Of a DNA stretch of 64,000 bases, positions 50,474-58,611 are shown piece by piece (the first letter of the stretch is position 1; the number at the start of each line of letters is the position of its first letter). The stretch lies in the NCBI GenBank assembly GCA_050944255.1, contig JBMNQS010000002.1, forward strand, positions 4,967 through 68,966. The letters are read 5' to 3'. A program made the translations under genes and the position numbers. The DNA is from JBMNQS01 sp050944255 (GTDB taxonomy: Bacteria > Bacillota > Clostridia > Christensenellales > Maliibacteriaceae). A model generated the notes under the pieces. That model was not told the DNA's origin. It made no database searches and worked only from the letters and a program-made list of their open reading frames with translations.

Positions 50474-50625
50474 AACATGACCTCCCAAAATGGTCTCGTT
50501 TAAGTCTATGCCCGCGGTGTTTGTCCAAATGCTGAACAGGCCCTCGGAAAATGAAGGGAAACGACAGCTTTTTCGCGAATCTTTTTACATTGGAAATAAC
50601 CACCTTCGGAAAGGAGCGTATGCAA

Positions 50626-52032
50626 ATGCCGCAGCGGATAAAAGTAGACCTCAACAATATGTTTGACCAGTACGTGGGGGAGGGCCGGGGGATCGCGCCG
50701 GAGGATATCCGGGCGCTTCTGCCCAGGCTTTCCAGTGCCCATGAAGCCATCCAGAATAAGCGGGGGCAGGGTATGCTGGGCTGGATGGACATGCCCTATG
50801 TGCAGGAAGATGAAATAGCCGATATGCTGGAAACCGCCGAAAAGATCAAGGACGAGTTCGACGCCTTCGTGGTGCTGGGCATCGGTGGCAGCGCCCTTGG
50901 GCCCATCGCCATACAGTACGCGCTCAATCACATGCGCTGGAACGAATTGACGAAAGAGCAGCGCGGCGGTTACCCCAAATTCTACGTGGAGGACAACGTG
51001 GACCCCGAGCGCCTGGCGGGGCTGTTCGATATCCTGGACCTGCAAAAAACTGCCGTCAATGTCGTGAGTAAATCCGGCGCCACCAGCGAGACCATGAGCC
51101 AGTTTCTCATCATCGTGGAGGCGCTGAAAAAAGCCGTGGGGGACGATTACCCGCGTCACATCTTCGCCACCACCGACAAGGCCAAGGGCAATTTGATTAA
51201 AATCGCCCGGCAGGAGGGGATCAAAACCTTCACTATCCCCGACGGCGTGGGCGGAAGATTCTCCGAAATCTGTCCGGTGGGCCTGTTCCCGGCGGCGGTC
51301 TGCGGCATCGATATCCGGCAGATGCTTGCCGGCTGCGCGTTTATGGATGAAATCTGCAAGGATGCGGACATCCATAAAAACCCCGGCATGTTCGGCGCGG
51401 CGGCCATGTACGCCGCCATGCAGAAGGGGAAAAACATTTCGGTGATCATGCCCTATGCCGACAGCCTGAAGTACATGGCCGACTGGTACGCGCAGCTTTG
51501 GGCCGAGAGCCTGGGCAAGAAATTTGACCGGCAGGGAAACGTGGTCAACGTGGGCCAGACGCCGGTGAAGGCCCTTGGCGTCACCGATCAGCACTCCCAG
51601 GTGCAGCTTTACGCCGAGGGGCCCTTCGATAAAGTGATGACCTTCCTTGGCGTGGATAAGTACCGCCTTGAAATGCCCATTCCGCACGGCTACGAGGATA
51701 TCCCCGACATCGCCTTTTTGGGCGGCCACACGCAAAACGAGCTGATCGCCGCGGAGCAGCTGGCCACCGAGTTCGCGCTGCTCAAGCAGGGCAAGATGAA
51801 CCGAACCATCACGCTGCCGCAGGTCAATGCCCACACCATCGGGCAGCTGATGTACCTGTTTATGATGGAGGTGGCCTACTGCGGAGAGCTTCTGGACATC
51901 GACGCCTACGACCAGCCGGGGGTGGAGGAGGGCAAGAACGCCACCTACGCGCTTTTGGGCCGCCCGGGCTACGAGGAAAAGAAAGCGGAGATCGATTCCA
52001 GGCCGGCCAGGAAACCGGAGTTTATACTGTAA
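50626..52032 (+). CDS. pgi: Glucose-6-phosphate isomerase
   Basis: A 468-residue glycolytic isomerase. Sugar-binding and catalytic motifs include VLGIGGSALGPIAIQY, NVVSKSGATSETMSQF, the glutamate-bearing GVGGRFSEICPVGLFPA and TDQHSQVQLYAEGP. The length is of the shorter Firmicutes type. The ATG at 50626 has AAGGAG nine bases upstream; an ATG at 50620 (two residues longer) sits closer than usual. Confidence 0.95.
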   Translation: MPQRIKVDLNNMFDQYVGEGRGIAPEDIRALLPRLSSAHEAIQNKRGQGMLGWMDMPYVQEDEIADMLETAEKIKDEFDAFVVLGIGGSALGPIAIQYALNHMRWNELTKEQRGGYPKFYVEDNVDPERLAGLFDILDLQKTAVNVVSKSGATSETMSQFLIIVEALKKAVGDDYPRHIFATTDKAKGNLIKIARQEGIKTFTIPDGVGGRFSEICPVGLFPAAVCGIDIRQMLAGCAFMDEICKDADIHKNPGMFGAAAMYAAMQKGKNISVIMPYADSLKYMADWYAQLWAESLGKKFDRQGNVVNVGQTPVKALGVTDQHSQVQLYAEGPFDKVMTFLGVDKYRLEMPIPHGYEDIPDIAFLGGHTQNELIAAEQLATEFALLKQGKMNRTITLPQVNAHTIGQLMYLFMMEVAYCGELLDIDAYDQPGVEEGKNATYALLGRPGYEEKKAEIDSRPARKPEFIL

Positions 52033-52070
52033 AGGTGGCCGCGGCAATCGCGATGAAGATGAAAGAGAAG

Positions 52071-52100
52071 GGCGCCGGCAGGTGTTTGCCGGCGCCTCTC
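52071..52100. terminator. Hairpin between convergent pgi and thiT
   Basis: A 9-bp GC stem (52071-52079 with 52088-52096, arms GGCGCCGGC/GCCGGCGCC) flanked by pyrimidine-rich sequence on both strands. It probably serves as terminator for both genes; the T-runs are poor. Confidence 0.5.
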
Positions 52101-52127
52101 TTCAAGGGGATTCTCTGGTATGCATTC

Positions 52128-52775
52128 TTATTTCCGGCTGCTTTCGCGCACAATGGGCTGGGCGTTATTCCGGAAGGTTTCCGCAAAGCGCTTGACCCGC
52201 GGGATCAGGCTCAGGGCAATACAGATCAGAAGGTCCGGGCCGATCACCGAGAGGTTGTACACGGCGGAATAGGGCACCGGGTTCCAGCCCTCCCAGGCAT
52301 ATTCGGCAAAGAATATGAAGCCGGAGAGGAAATGCCAGAGCCAGCGGCCGACGCCGGCCACAAAAATGCCCAGCGTCAGGTTCTTTTTAAAGAACCCCGT
52401 CAGGCCCAGCATGCCGAAGGCCAGCACGTAGTCCATGATAAGGGATACGGGATGCATGGCGTAAAAGTCCTGCAGAAGCTGCAGGAGCCCGTAGGCGACG
52501 CTGGCGGTTATGCCCGCCGTGGGGCCGAAAGCCCAGGAGAACAGCATCACCGGAAACATGCTGCCCGGCGTCACGGAGCCGCCCTGGGGCATGCGGTACA
52601 GGCGGATGCAGCTTAAGACAAAACCAATAGCGATACAGATGGCGGCATAGGCGAGCATCCTCGTATTCCACTTCTTGCGAAACAGGATCAAAAGTACGGC
52701 CATGGCGATCAGCGATACCAAAATCGCCCAGGTTTCCGGCTTGAGTTCCATGATCTTTTCGAACACATTCTGCAT
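52128..52775 (-). CDS. thiT: Thiamine ECF transporter S-component ThiT
   Basis: A 215-residue membrane protein with about six helices. ThiT-type motifs are GGSVTPGSMFPVMLFSWAFG, QDFYAMHPVSLIMDYVLAF and the thiamine-site region GRWLWHFLSGFIFFAEYAW. It captures thiamine and works with a shared ECF module (EcfAA'T) not in this window. The TPP riboswitch in its leader supports the assignment. The ATG at 52775 follows AAAGGAG. Confidence 0.94.
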   Translation of the reverse strand: MQNVFEKIMELKPETWAILVSLIAMAVLLILFRKKWNTRMLAYAAICIAIGFVLSCIRLYRMPQGGSVTPGSMFPVMLFSWAFGPTAGITASVAYGLLQLLQDFYAMHPVSLIMDYVLAFGMLGLTGFFKKNLTLGIFVAGVGRWLWHFLSGFIFFAEYAWEGWNPVPYSAVYNLSVIGPDLLICIALSLIPRVKRFAETFRNNAQPIVRESSRK

Positions 52776-52813
52776 TTTCAATGCTCCTTTCTTTTCGGTC
52801 CATATATGCCGCA

Positions 52814-52849
52814 TAAAAAAACTTCGTTTTCCGAAAGAAAAACGAAGTT
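52814..52849 (-). terminator. Terminator of the TPP riboswitch expression platform
   Basis: On the minus strand, AACTTCGTTTT pairs with AAAACGAAGTT around a CTTTCGG-type loop, followed by a run of T. It lies between the aptamer and the thiT start, so TPP binding likely promotes termination. Confidence 0.82.
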
Positions 52850-52873
52850 ATAACTGTCTGATACGTTGTAACT

Positions 52874-52962
52874 TGCGCACTTCCCTTCGGTAGGATTATC
52901 TACATCAGGTTCAAAGGGTGATCCTTTCGATCTCTCAGCAATTATCTTGCTCCCCCAGCGGC
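52874..52962 (-). promoter_or_regulatory. TPP (thiamine pyrophosphate) riboswitch
   Basis: The minus strand carries the THI-box hallmarks in order: GGGGGAGC, CTGAGA (52938-52933), ACCCTTTGAACCTGAT (52919-52904), then GATAATCC and GAAGGGAAGTG. Position directly upstream of thiT with a terminator in between confirms it. Confidence 0.96.
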
Positions 52963-52987
52963 AACTATATGAACTTTTCTGTCCATA

Positions 52988-53016
52988 AGGATACACTTAT
53001 GCTATAATCATGTCAA
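52988..53016 (-). promoter_or_regulatory. Promoter for the thiT leader
   Basis: On the minus strand, perfect TTGACA (53016-53011), a 17-bp spacer and TATCCT (52993-52988). It overlaps the divergent extended -10 of the YfbR-like gene. Confidence 0.7.
53000..53008 (+). promoter_or_regulatory. Extended -10 promoter for the YfbR-like gene
   Basis: TGCTATAAT at 53000-53008, about 58 bp before the TTG start. It lies within the spacer of the divergent thiT promoter, so the two could compete. Confidence 0.55.
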
Positions 53017-53066
53017 GAATTCTTTTGACGTATATAAAAAGTGGATTGGGGAAAGGAGACCTTCTG

Positions 53067-53645
53067 TTGAGCCATTTTTTTGCCTATCTGTCGCGGATGC
53101 GCCAGATTATCCGCTGGGGACTGATGCGCAATACGCAGCCGGAAAACAACCAGGAGCATTCGCTTCAGGTGGCGATGATCGCCCACGCGCTGGCCATCAT
53201 GCACAATAAGTACGACGGTGGAAACGTGGATGCGCAGCGGGTCATGACCCTTGCAGTCTATCACGACGCCTCCGAGGTTATCACCGGCGATCTTCCCACG
53301 CCCATCAAGTACTACAATCCCGAAATTAAAAAAGCGTACCAGCAGATTGAAAAAATGGCGGGCGAAAAATTGCTGAGCATGCTGCCCGAGGACCTGCACG
53401 ACGAGTACAGGATGCTCCTGACCGGGCAGGGGCGCGACGGCTTCGAGTGGGCGCTTGTCAAATCCGCCGACCGCATCTGCGCGTATTTGAAGTGCGTGGA
53501 GGAACTCAAGGCGGGCAACCATGAATTTGAAAAGGCCAAAGAGAGTATCCTCAAGAGTATCCGGGCCATTGAAATCCCGGCGGTGCACCGTTTTATGAAG
53601 CAGTTTGTGCCCAGCTTCTGCCTGACGCTTGATGAATTAAATTGA
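53067..53645 (+). CDS. YfbR-like HD domain 5'-deoxynucleotidase
   Basis: A 192-residue HD-domain phosphohydrolase. Metal-binding residues are in ENNQEHSLQVAMIAHALAI, VYHDASEVITGDLPTPIKY and ALVKSADRICAYLK. YfbR converts deoxynucleoside monophosphates to deoxynucleosides. The TTG at 53067 lies eight bases after AAGGAG and gives MSHFFAYLSRMRQIIRWGLM, the family N-terminus; the frame is open upstream through the promoter. Confidence 0.88.
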   Translation: MSHFFAYLSRMRQIIRWGLMRNTQPENNQEHSLQVAMIAHALAIMHNKYDGGNVDAQRVMTLAVYHDASEVITGDLPTPIKYYNPEIKKAYQQIEKMAGEKLLSMLPEDLHDEYRMLLTGQGRDGFEWALVKSADRICAYLKCVEELKAGNHEFEKAKESILKSIRAIEIPAVHRFMKQFVPSFCLTLDELN

Positions 53646-53675
53646 CGAAAATCCAATAAAAGCGCAACTTGCAAC

Positions 53676-53714
53676 AAATGGCATTATATCAATCCGATAA
53701 ATGCCGTTTTTTTT
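53676..53714 (+). terminator. Probable terminator of the YfbR-like gene
   Basis: A 10-bp stem (53676-53685 with 53700-53709; AATGGCATT/AATGCCGTT with one G-U pair), a 14-nt loop and a run of eight T. Confidence 0.65.
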
Positions 53715-53768
53715 GCGCGTCTTGATACACAATAAGAAAGCAACGTAAGAAAAAGAGGATAAAATTTT

Positions 53769-54971
53769 ATGAAAAACAAAAGGCACAATTTAAAGTATCG
53801 TGGTTTTGGGTATCTGGCAATGATTCTGGCTGTGCTGGGCATCGCCACGCCGCTGATTCTGGGATCGCAGAACAACAAGGCATTGGAGGTGGAGGCCGCC
53901 GCCGTCACCAAAAGGGATATGGAAGTATCCATTGTGGGCTCGGGCACCATGAAGCCCACTAACGTGCGCATCATCTCCAGCGAGGTCGCCGCCATCATCG
54001 ATAAAATGGACTTAAAAACGGGCGATCAGATTTTCCATGGGCAGATTTTGGCGCAGCTTTCCTCCCCGGAGCTTCAAAGCGCCGTCAACCAGGCCAGGGG
54101 AGAGTTGGAGATCGCGCAAAAGACGCTGGACGCCACGCAGAAAGCCTACCTGCGCCAGCGGCTGAACAACGCCGCCAGCCAGGCGCAGGCCGGCAGCATC
54201 ACCCTGGACGAAGCGCAGAGCGTCTTCTCGGCGTATAAGCGCATGCTGAACGATTCGGTCTTTGTATGGCAGGATCAGACGGCGTCCGAGCTGCCGACGG
54301 ACCCCGAGGACATTCGGGCCAAGATGGAAGTGGAGCAAAAACAGGTGGATTTGGCCCAGGAGAAATTGGGCGATCTGGAATCGCGCCTGGATACGCTGGT
54401 GCTGCAGGCGCCCTTTGACGGCATCGTGCTGGAGTGTTACGCCAGCGTCGGGGCGGCGGTGAACGTGGGATCGCCCATTATGATGATCGCCGACGCGTCC
54501 TCCCTTGAAATCTGCGTCACCATGAACGAGCTGGACTATGCCAGGGTAAAGCCCGGCATGCAGGTGCAACTCAGCACCATCGACAACTACACAAGCGCCG
54601 GCAGCGTCAGCCGCAAGGGCAATATCATCTCGGAGACCATGACCTCCACCAGCCTTCAGCGCATGGGCGAAGTCTGGATCGCCGCCGATAGGAACACCGG
54701 GCTGGGGCCCGGCGCCAGCGTAACGGCCAAGATACTGCTGGACCCGCTGAAGCAGGTGGACAGCATTCCCGTGCAGGCCGTCGAGCATGAGGACGGAAAA
54801 CCCTTCGTCTACGTCATTGAGGACGGCGTGGCAAAAAGACAGAGCATCAAAATTTCCACATCCAATAGCCGGTACGCTCAGGTTACGGGGCTGAAATCCG
54901 GCGCGCAGGTGGTATGCCCGATTCCCGAGGGCATTAAAGACGGGCAGAAAGTGAGCGTCAAAGATGATTGA
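53769..54971 (+). CDS. MacA-like efflux membrane fusion protein
   Basis: A 400-residue adaptor. One membrane helix (about 15-37) is followed by barrel-sandwich and alpha-hairpin parts (hairpin about 95-215, rich in Gln/Ala/Leu), the returning LVLQAPFDGIVLECYASVGA lipoyl half, a beta-barrel and a membrane-proximal domain. It overlaps the ATPase gene by 8 bp. In Gram-positives such adaptors work with MacB-type permeases to export peptides, lipopeptides or drugs. It has a weak AGAGGA site. Confidence 0.9.
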   Translation: MKNKRHNLKYRGFGYLAMILAVLGIATPLILGSQNNKALEVEAAAVTKRDMEVSIVGSGTMKPTNVRIISSEVAAIIDKMDLKTGDQIFHGQILAQLSSPELQSAVNQARGELEIAQKTLDATQKAYLRQRLNNAASQAQAGSITLDEAQSVFSAYKRMLNDSVFVWQDQTASELPTDPEDIRAKMEVEQKQVDLAQEKLGDLESRLDTLVLQAPFDGIVLECYASVGAAVNVGSPIMMIADASSLEICVTMNELDYARVKPGMQVQLSTIDNYTSAGSVSRKGNIISETMTSTSLQRMGEVWIAADRNTGLGPGASVTAKILLDPLKQVDSIPVQAVEHEDGKPFVYVIEDGVAKRQSIKISTSNSRYAQVTGLKSGAQVVCPIPEGIKDGQKVSVKDD

Positions 54972-55638
54972 GGCCAGAAACCTTTTTAAGCGCTACACGC
55001 AGGATGTGGAAGCCCTGCACGATGTCAGCCTGTCGGTGCCCGCCGGATCGTTCATCGCCATTATGGGACCCAGCGGCTCGGGAAAATCCACGCTTTTGAA
55101 TATACTGGGCTGCCTGGACCGCCCCGACAGCGGGCAGTACGATCTGGACGGGCGGCGGGTATCGGCCATGTCGAGCAACGAGCTGGCCGTGGCCCGCGGC
55201 CAGCTGCTGGGATTCGTCTTTCAGTCGTTTAACCTGTTGCCGCGCCTTTCGGCGCTGGAAAACGTGGAACTGCCCCTGTACTACGGCGGCGTGCCCAGCC
55301 ACAGGCGCCGCGTCCTGGCCAAGGAAGCGCTGGAGCGCGTGCAGCTGACCAACCGGATCAGGCATCTGCCGGGAGAACTGTCCGGCGGACAGAAGCAGCG
55401 GGTAGCCATCGCCCGGGCGCTGGTGAACAATCCGTCGGTGATACTGGCCGACGAGCCCACCGGCAATCTGGATTCCAAGACCGGCAATGAAATTATGGCG
55501 ATTTTATCGCAGCTTCACAAGGCGGGGGCCACCATTGTGCTGATCACCCACGAGGCGTCGGTGGCCGGCTACGCGCAGCAGATTTATACCATGCGCGACG
55601 GGGTGCTGAAAAGGGCGGAGGAGGTGAGCAGGCATTGA
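54964..55638 (+). CDS. ABC transporter ATP-binding protein (MacB/LolD type)
   Basis: A 224-residue ATPase with Walker A IMGPSGSGKSTLLNILG, Q-loop FVFQSFNLLPRLSALEN, signature LSGGQKQRVAIARAL, Walker B VILADEPTGNLD and H-loop LITHEAS. It belongs to the MacB/LolD/FtsE subfamily, which powers mechanotransmission-type permeases. It is coupled on both sides by overlaps (8 bp and 4 bp). Confidence 0.94.
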   Translation: MIEARNLFKRYTQDVEALHDVSLSVPAGSFIAIMGPSGSGKSTLLNILGCLDRPDSGQYDLDGRRVSAMSSNELAVARGQLLGFVFQSFNLLPRLSALENVELPLYYGGVPSHRRRVLAKEALERVQLTNRIRHLPGELSGGQKQRVAIARALVNNPSVILADEPTGNLDSKTGNEIMAILSQLHKAGATIVLITHEASVAGYAQQIYTMRDGVLKRAEEVSRH

Positions 55639-56804
55639 GACTGCGGGACTATTTTTTTATGTCTTTCCATAATCTAAGCATCAATGCCCTGCGCTCTCTG
55701 CTGACAATGCTGGGCATTATTATCGGCACCGCTTCGCTGATCGCCACGGTCAGCATCGGTTTCGGCGGTCAGCAGCGCATCGAAATGGAATTGGGCAAGC
55801 TGGGCATCGACGAAATGGTCATCACGTCCAAAGCCGACAGGACGGGCATGCGCGCCAAGCTGTGGGCCGAGGACATCCAGCGGATCACCGAGCGAATCGA
55901 CCAGATCGACGGGGGATATCCGGTTCTGTCCGACAGCGCGCAGCTTTCGGCCAATACCAAAACCGTACCGATGGTGCTTTGCGGCACCACCTCTGAATTT
56001 TTCAGGCTGGATAAACTGACGCTGCTGCACGGACGCTTTCTCTCCCCGCTGGACAGCGGAAACGCGGTGATCGTCATCGGAGAGGAGGTGGCGGGGGACC
56101 TGTTCCCAGATCCTCAAGACGCGCTGGGGCAGCACGTACTGGTCAATCAGCTTTCCTGCGAAATTGTCGGCGTGTACGAAAATTCCTTTTCCATCAGCCA
56201 GAACCGCAATACGTACATGCCGGTGGACGTGGCGGAAAAACTGCTGGGCACAAATGAAATGACGCGGCTGGCCTTCTATACCTCCCATACGGACAATCTG
56301 GTGTCCCTGGGCAGGGACGCCACGAGGCTGCTGTTGGAATACCACGCGCCTCAATACGGCATCTACAGCACCGCCACCATGGCGCGGGAACTGGAACTGG
56401 CGGAGCAGGTCATCACCATCTTTGTGCTTGTCATGGCCTCCATGGCCGTCCTGGCCATGCTCTCAGGCGGCATAGGCGTCATGAACATCATGCTGGTATC
56501 CGTCAAGGAACGCACCCGGGAGATCGGTATCCGCAAGGCCCTGGGCGCAAGGGACAGCCAGATCAGCCTGCAGTTTCTCATCGAGGCGGCGCTTTTGTCC
56601 ATGACCGGCGGCGCGCTGGGCGTGGGCGCCGGAGCGCTATTGGCGTACGTGGCGGCGGGGTGGATTGAGATACCCTACGTATGGCTCGGCTCCGCCGCGC
56701 TGGTGGCCGTGGTGTTCTGCGCGCTGGTAGGCTTTTGCTTCGGCGTCTATCCCGCCGGCAAAGCCTCCAAACTGGACCCTGTGGAATCGCTGCGCCAGGA
56801 ATAA
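55635..56804 (+). CDS. ABC transporter permease (MacB/FtsX type)
   Basis: A 389-residue permease with one N-terminal helix (about 15-40), a large extracytoplasmic MacB_PCD domain (about 40-260) and three C-terminal helices forming the FtsX domain, with GGIGVMNIMLVSVKERTREI and IRKALGARDSQI. The TTG start overlaps the ATPase stop and follows GAGGTGAG. The three genes form one exporter operon. Substrate unknown. Confidence 0.93.
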   Translation: MRLRDYFFMSFHNLSINALRSLLTMLGIIIGTASLIATVSIGFGGQQRIEMELGKLGIDEMVITSKADRTGMRAKLWAEDIQRITERIDQIDGGYPVLSDSAQLSANTKTVPMVLCGTTSEFFRLDKLTLLHGRFLSPLDSGNAVIVIGEEVAGDLFPDPQDALGQHVLVNQLSCEIVGVYENSFSISQNRNTYMPVDVAEKLLGTNEMTRLAFYTSHTDNLVSLGRDATRLLLEYHAPQYGIYSTATMARELELAEQVITIFVLVMASMAVLAMLSGGIGVMNIMLVSVKERTREIGIRKALGARDSQISLQFLIEAALLSMTGGALGVGAGALLAYVAAGWIEIPYVWLGSAALVAVVFCALVGFCFGVYPAGKASKLDPVESLRQE

Positions 56805-56874
56805 TCAAAACCGCCGGCGCATTTTGGATTTTGCCGCGGCATATATATTTGTTAGTGTCCATCGGGGAAAATTA

Positions 56875-56883
56875 TGGTATAAT
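56875..56883 (+). promoter_or_regulatory. Extended -10 promoter for the ctpA gene
   Basis: TGGTATAAT (56875-56883), 48 bp before the start; no strong -35. Confidence 0.5.
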
Positions 56884-56931
56884 GCCTGATGGACTCATAC
56901 TTTGATGCCAATGCGCATGAGGGGGCGTACC

Positions 56932-58161
56932 ATGTACCAGGAGAACCAATGGAAATCCAAAAAGAGCCTGATTGTGCTGCTGATTGTGGCGGTGGCCATC
57001 ACGTCCGTTTTGGGTACCGTCGTCATAACCAATATTTTAAATACCGCACTGGGCAGCCGGGTCAGCATCTCCCGAGAGGACTACGACCGGCTGGTACGCT
57101 ACAGAAGGCTCTTTGAAGTGGAAGCGCTGCTTGACGCCGACCACCTGTACGACGCCGATCCCGATCATCTGGTGGACTACGCCGTCAAAGGGCTGGTGGC
57201 CGGCATGGGCGATCCCTACGCCTACTACTACACGCCGGAAGAAAACGCCAGAATGCAGCTTGAAAACCAGGGCGTCATGGCCGGTATCGGCGTTTTGATC
57301 ACCATCGATAAAACCGATAACCGGGCCACGATCCTTCGCGTCTATCCCGATACGCCGGCGGAAAAGTCCGGCGTGCTCAAGGGCGATAAGATCATTTTCG
57401 TCGACGACCAGAACGTGGAGGGGCTGGACGCCTCCCAGGTGGCCACGCTCATCCGCGGGCAAGAAGATACGCCTGTGAAAATCCGTTTTTCCAGAGAGGG
57501 CGAACTGCTGGATATCAACATCGTGCGCTCCACGTTCGTGATCAACCGCATCAGCTCCTCCATGCTGGAAGGCGATATCGGCTACATCGCCATCAGCGAA
57601 TTTACAGGCAACTGCGTGGACGGCTATAAGAGCGCGCTCTCGGGCCTGAAGGAAAAGGGCATGAAGGCGCTGATCATCGATCTGAGAGACAATCCCGGCG
57701 GCTACGTGGACGACGTGTGCAAAATCGCCGACACGCTCCTGCCGGAAGGCAAAATCGTCTACACCGAGGATAACCAGGGAGAGCAGAGCGTGCAGCGCTC
57801 CGATGCGGATATGCTGGGACTGCCGCTGGTGGTGCTGATCAACGGCAACAGCGCCAGCGCTTCGGAAATCCTCGCCGGTGCCGTGCAGGACTACGGCGTG
57901 GGCGTCATCGTGGGCACCCGCAGTTTCGGAAAGGGACTGGTGCAGATCAGCCGCACGTTTGAATCCGACGGGGCGGCGGTCAAATACACCTACGCCCAGT
58001 ACTTCACCCCCAACGGCCGCAATATCCACACCACCGGCATCGATCCGGACGTACTGGTGGAAATGAACGAACAACTGGCCGAAAACCCGGTGGATATCAC
58101 GCTGGAAAACGATACGCAGCTGCTCAAAGCCGTGGATGTCATCAAGGGCCAGCTGCAATAA
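56932..58161 (+). CDS. ctpA: S41 family carboxy-terminal processing protease
   Basis: A 409-residue protease. A membrane anchor (about residues 11-35, SLIVLLIVAVAITSVLGTVV) is followed by a PDZ domain (about 110-190, ATILRVYPDTPAEKSGVLKG) and the S41 core. The catalytic serine lies in NGNSASASEILAGA and the lysine in GTRSFGKGLVQ. It acts outside the membrane on C-termini of envelope proteins. The ATG at 56932 has GAGGGGG upstream; a longer frame from 56902 adds ten residues without a site. Confidence 0.92.
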   Translation: MYQENQWKSKKSLIVLLIVAVAITSVLGTVVITNILNTALGSRVSISREDYDRLVRYRRLFEVEALLDADHLYDADPDHLVDYAVKGLVAGMGDPYAYYYTPEENARMQLENQGVMAGIGVLITIDKTDNRATILRVYPDTPAEKSGVLKGDKIIFVDDQNVEGLDASQVATLIRGQEDTPVKIRFSREGELLDINIVRSTFVINRISSSMLEGDIGYIAISEFTGNCVDGYKSALSGLKEKGMKALIIDLRDNPGGYVDDVCKIADTLLPEGKIVYTEDNQGEQSVQRSDADMLGLPLVVLINGNSASASEILAGAVQDYGVGVIVGTRSFGKGLVQISRTFESDGAAVKYTYAQYFTPNGRNIHTTGIDPDVLVEMNEQLAENPVDITLENDTQLLKAVDVIKGQLQ

Positions 58162-58168
58162 TAACCGC

Positions 58169-58196
58169 TTGCATTCCTGCTAAAAAGTGGTATACT
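58169..58196 (+). promoter_or_regulatory. Promoter for the TM1266/ECF operon
   Basis: TTGCAT (58169-58174), a 16-bp spacer and TATACT (58191-58196) with upstream TGG. The leader from about 58203 to 58330 is unusually structured. Confidence 0.68.
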
Positions 58197-58233
58197 TAAA
58201 GTGTTCATCTAAGCACAAGGCGTCGGCTGCGTG

Positions 58234-58321
58234 TAAGGAGGAAAAGGCGTATACCCATACGCGTTTTAAAGGCGTAAAACAAAGCCTCCTTATCATGCCG
58301 CGATGATGCGTGAAAAGGAGG
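58234..58321 (+). promoter_or_regulatory. Riboswitch-like structured leader of unknown class
   Basis: TAAGGAGG (58234-58241) pairs perfectly with CCTCCTTA (58285-58292), closing a three-way junction with hairpins GCGTAT-ACCC-ATACGC (58247-58262) and GTTTTA-AAGGCG-TAAAAC (58263-58280). The same CCTCCTT (58285-58291) can instead pair with AAGGAGG (58315-58321), the ribosome binding site of the next gene, around an ATCAT/ATGAT hairpin (58292-58296 with 58303-58307). These alternatives exclude each other and would switch translation. No known aptamer motif was recognised. Confidence 0.65.
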
Positions 58322-58329
58322 TTTTTTAT

Positions 58330-58596
58330 TTGGCAAAACAGGAGAGGCCGCAGCGCGTGGGCGTGGTGGCCGTCATCGTGGAAAAGCGGGAGGAAACCGC
58401 CGCCAAGGTCAATGAGATACTGTCCCTGTACGCGCACATCATCGTGGGAAGAATGGGCCTTCCCTACAAAGAGCGAGGCGTAAGCATCATTTCGCTGATC
58501 ATCGACGGCACCACGGACGACATCGGGGCCATGTGCGGCAAGCTGGGCGCCATAGACGGCGTCACGGCAAAAAGCGTACTGAAACCTGAAAAGTAA
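58330..58596 (+). CDS. TM1266 family iron-only hydrogenase system putative regulator
   Basis: An 88-residue ACT-like/ferredoxin-fold protein. RVGVVAVIVEKREETAAKVN, HIIVGRMGLPYKERGVSIIS and LIIDGTTDDIGAMCGKLG are typical of the TM1266 family, often near FeFe-hydrogenase maturation genes; none are in this window. The TTG at 58330 follows GGAGG. The leader can hide that site. It is 15 bp ahead of the ECF S-component gene. Confidence 0.87.
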   Translation: MAKQERPQRVGVVAVIVEKREETAAKVNEILSLYAHIIVGRMGLPYKERGVSIISLIIDGTTDDIGAMCGKLGAIDGVTAKSVLKPEK

Positions 58597-58611
58597 AGGG
58601 AGGAAGCAATC

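Noticed and set aside
50506..52047. A 513-codon minus-strand frame covering pgi
   Set aside because: It mirrors the pgi reading frame along its whole length; composition is unlike a real protein and no start signals are present.
58234..58321. Reading the structured leader as a THF, purine or preQ1 riboswitch
   Set aside because: The junction and loop sequences do not contain the conserved nucleotides of those classes; only the general architecture fits, so it was left unclassified.
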